7,345 bases of DNA. Source: a bacterium (lineage in GTDB: Bacteria > Armatimonadota > Fimbriimonadia > Fimbriimonadales > JBAXQP01). The position numbers were made by a program, and so were the translations under genes. This document shows, piece after piece, positions 6,398 to 7,345 of this stretch. The stretch covers positions 1 through 7,345 of the forward strand of contig JBAXQP010000137.1 of NCBI GenBank assembly GCA_037131655.1, read 5' to 3'. How positions within the stretch are numbered: position 1 is the stretch's first letter; each line of letters opens with the position of its first letter. The notes under the pieces are model-generated. The model saw only the letters and a program-made list of their open reading frames with translations, had not been told where the DNA came from and did no database searches.

Positions 6398-6454
6398 AAA
6401 CTCCCCAACCTAGGACGCACGCTCAGCCTGTATGAAACGGCGAACACTACTCTT

Positions 6455-6484
6455 AGCATACACCAATATTGAGAATAGTGTTAC
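6455..6484 (-). promoter_or_regulatory. Possible promoter of the thioredoxin-like / DUF2087 gene pair
   Basis: On the minus strand, GTAACA (6479-6484; 4 of 6 matches to TTGACA) and TATGCT (6455-6460; 4 of 6 matches to TATAAT) are 18 bp apart. The predicted start is near 6448, with a 50-nt leader. The -10 lies within a 9-mer that recurs in front of the divergent gene. Confidence 0.35.
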
Positions 6485-6515
6485 ATCCAACTCCTTATAT
6501 TTGTGGTCTATGCGG

Positions 6516-6524
6516 GTATGCTAA
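6516..6524 (+). promoter_or_regulatory. Possible -10 element of the Ppx/GppA gene, leaderless spacing
   Basis: GTATGCTAA contains TATGCT (6517-6522), and exactly 6 nt separate it from ATG 6529, so transcription would begin on the start codon. No convincing -35 and no Shine-Dalgarno are visible. TATATT at 6496-6501 is an alternative -10 that would give a 21-nt leader. Confidence 0.35.
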
Positions 6525-6528
6525 CTTT

Positions 6529-7345
6529 ATGAAGACGGCTTGCTATGCTGCAATCGATGTGGGTACTAACTCAACCCTTTTAACAGTGATGAGACGAATG
6601 GCGGATGGGAATTTTGAAATCTTATCCGACCAAAGCGCAATCACACAGCTTGGCGAAGGGATATCTGAAACTCATAATCTTAATCCTGAAGCCATTAAGC
6701 GTACTATTGAAGCAGTAAAGAGCTTTCAACAAATTGCCCAAGAGCAAGGAGCAATCCGTATTATCGTTGTCGGCACTTCCGCCCTTCGTGATGCTGAAAA
6801 TCGTGATAAATTTGGGTCTGCGCTTGCCGAGCTTGGGTTATCTTTGAGGATTTTAAGCGGAGAGGAAGAAGCAAAGCTTAGCTTTCTCTCCGTTGCTCTC
6901 GATCCTACTCTTAACTTTTCCGAACCGCTTGCTGTATTCGATATCGGAGGAGGAAGTTTAGAACTTGCAGTGGGCAGTAAACAGAACTTAAAAATGTTTA
7001 AAAGCATCCCTGCTGGTGCAGTGCGATTAACGGAACAATTGGTTCAAGGAGATCCACCCAGCTCCAAACAACTGCAAGCGGCTATTCCTGAGATTGACCA
7101 CCTCTTGAGCGATTTGCCGATTAGCGAACCTATTGGCGCTCTTGTTGGGGTTGGCGGAACGGTTGTCAATATCCTCTCATCCTATCTGCGCCTTCCTGAA
7201 TTCAATCCAACAAGACTTCATGGAAAGATTTTGACAGCTCAAAACATTCACTCGATGCTGGAACTCTACTGTAGCATGACCACCATTGAGCGACGAAAAC
7301 TAACGGGATTAGAACCGAAACGAGCGCTCTATATGCCTGCTGGAA
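6529..7345 (+). CDS. ppx: Ppx/GppA family phosphatase, N-terminal part (cut by window edge)
   Basis: Members of this ASKHA-fold family hydrolyse inorganic polyphosphate from the end (Ppx) or pppGpp (GppA) in the cytoplasm, affecting phosphate stores and the stringent response. The first 272 codons are present and the frame is open to the right edge. Motifs: AAIDVGTNSTLL (7-18), the first phosphate loop; TSALRDAENRD (83-93); LSGEEEA (109-115) with the catalytic-region glutamates; FDIGGGSLEL (138-147 region), the second phosphate loop; SIPAGAVRLTE (159-169); GVGGT (207-211); and RRKLTGLEPKRA (255-266). All the usual N-terminal landmarks are intact. Sequence alone does not separate Ppx from GppA. 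ATG 6529 is the only reasonable start, since the upstream ATGs meet stops at once; it has no Shine-Dalgarno. It is transcribed away from the thioredoxin-like gene across a 131-bp gap. Confidence 0.93.
   Translation, partial: MKTACYAAIDVGTNSTLLTVMRRMADGNFEILSDQSAITQLGEGISETHNLNPEAIKRTIEAVKSFQQIAQEQGAIRIIVVGTSALRDAENRDKFGSALAELGLSLRILSGEEEAKLSFLSVALDPTLNFSEPLAVFDIGGGSLELAVGSKQNLKMFKSIPAGAVRLTEQLVQGDPPSSKQLQAAIPEIDHLLSDLPISEPIGALVGVGGTVVNILSSYLRLPEFNPTRLHGKILTAQNIHSMLELYCSMTTIERRKLTGLEPKRALYMPAG

Noticed and set aside
6481..6496. AAGGAG, 4 nt, then ATG-TAA on the minus strand: a possible start-stop mini-ORF upstream of the thioredoxin-like gene
   Set aside because: The likely promoter (-10 at 6455-6460) lies downstream of it, so it would not be in the main transcript; short matches like this arise by chance.
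6726..7007. Minus-strand open frame of 93 codons
   Set aside because: It lies antisense inside the Ppx/GppA gene, whose motifs are unmistakable in the plus frame; the antisense protein is low-complexity Ser/Pro-rich.
1..7345. A phosphate regulon linking the alkaline phosphatase and the Ppx/GppA gene
   Set aside because: The two genes are about 6 kb apart on opposite strands with unrelated genes between and no Pho box recognised at either.

Overview
The window is ordinary bacterial chromosome, gene-dense, with moderate G+C (about mid-40s percent by eye). It carries eight protein genes: seven on the minus strand and one, at the right edge, on the plus strand. No tRNA, rRNA, CRISPR array, transposase, phage gene or integrase was seen. 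The families present (PatA-type aminotransferase, FolC, ArsR-HTH/DUF2087 regulator, TlpA-like thioredoxin, alkaline phosphatase, Ppx/GppA) do not fix the phylum. The mix of GTG/ATG starts, Shine-Dalgarno-led genes and two genes that look leaderless, plus a cyanobacteria-like structured repeat, would suit an environmental lineage such as Armatimonadota, Chloroflexota or a relative. That placement is a guess.

Layout, left to right. 1-588 (minus) is the N-terminal part of a secreted alkaline phosphatase, cut by the window edge. 589-775 holds its promoter and a 15-bp palindrome. 776-2041 (minus) is a putrescine/ornithine-type class III aminotransferase with its own sigma70-like promoter at 2066-2093; that promoter shows the translation start should be ATG 2041, not the TTG at 2065. 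2094-2249 is non-coding and holds most of a long imperfect inverted repeat. 4994-2250 (minus) is a three-gene cluster read folC, then a secreted alpha/beta hydrolase, then a small three-helix membrane protein, with gaps of 23 and 16 nt. It starts from an extended -10 promoter placed so that the folC mRNA would begin at its AUG. 4995-5274 (280 bp) has no credible gene but contains a 113-bp multi-hairpin repeat element. 6397-5275 (minus) is a membrane-anchored thioredoxin-like protein followed 46 nt later by an ArsR-type HTH/DUF2087 regulator. 6398-6528 is a divergent promoter region, and 6529-7345 (plus) is the first 272 codons of a Ppx/GppA phosphatase, cut by the window edge.

Functionally these are mostly separate units: phosphate-ester hydrolysis outside the cell, polyamine catabolism, folate polyglutamylation with two envelope proteins, an envelope thiol-redox protein with a cytoplasmic regulator, and polyphosphate/(p)ppGpp-type phosphohydrolysis. 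I found no convincing new multi-gene system. The best leads are non-coding: the folded repeat at 5121-5233, the leaderless-spaced promoters of folC and the Ppx/GppA gene, and the palindrome upstream of the alkaline phosphatase.
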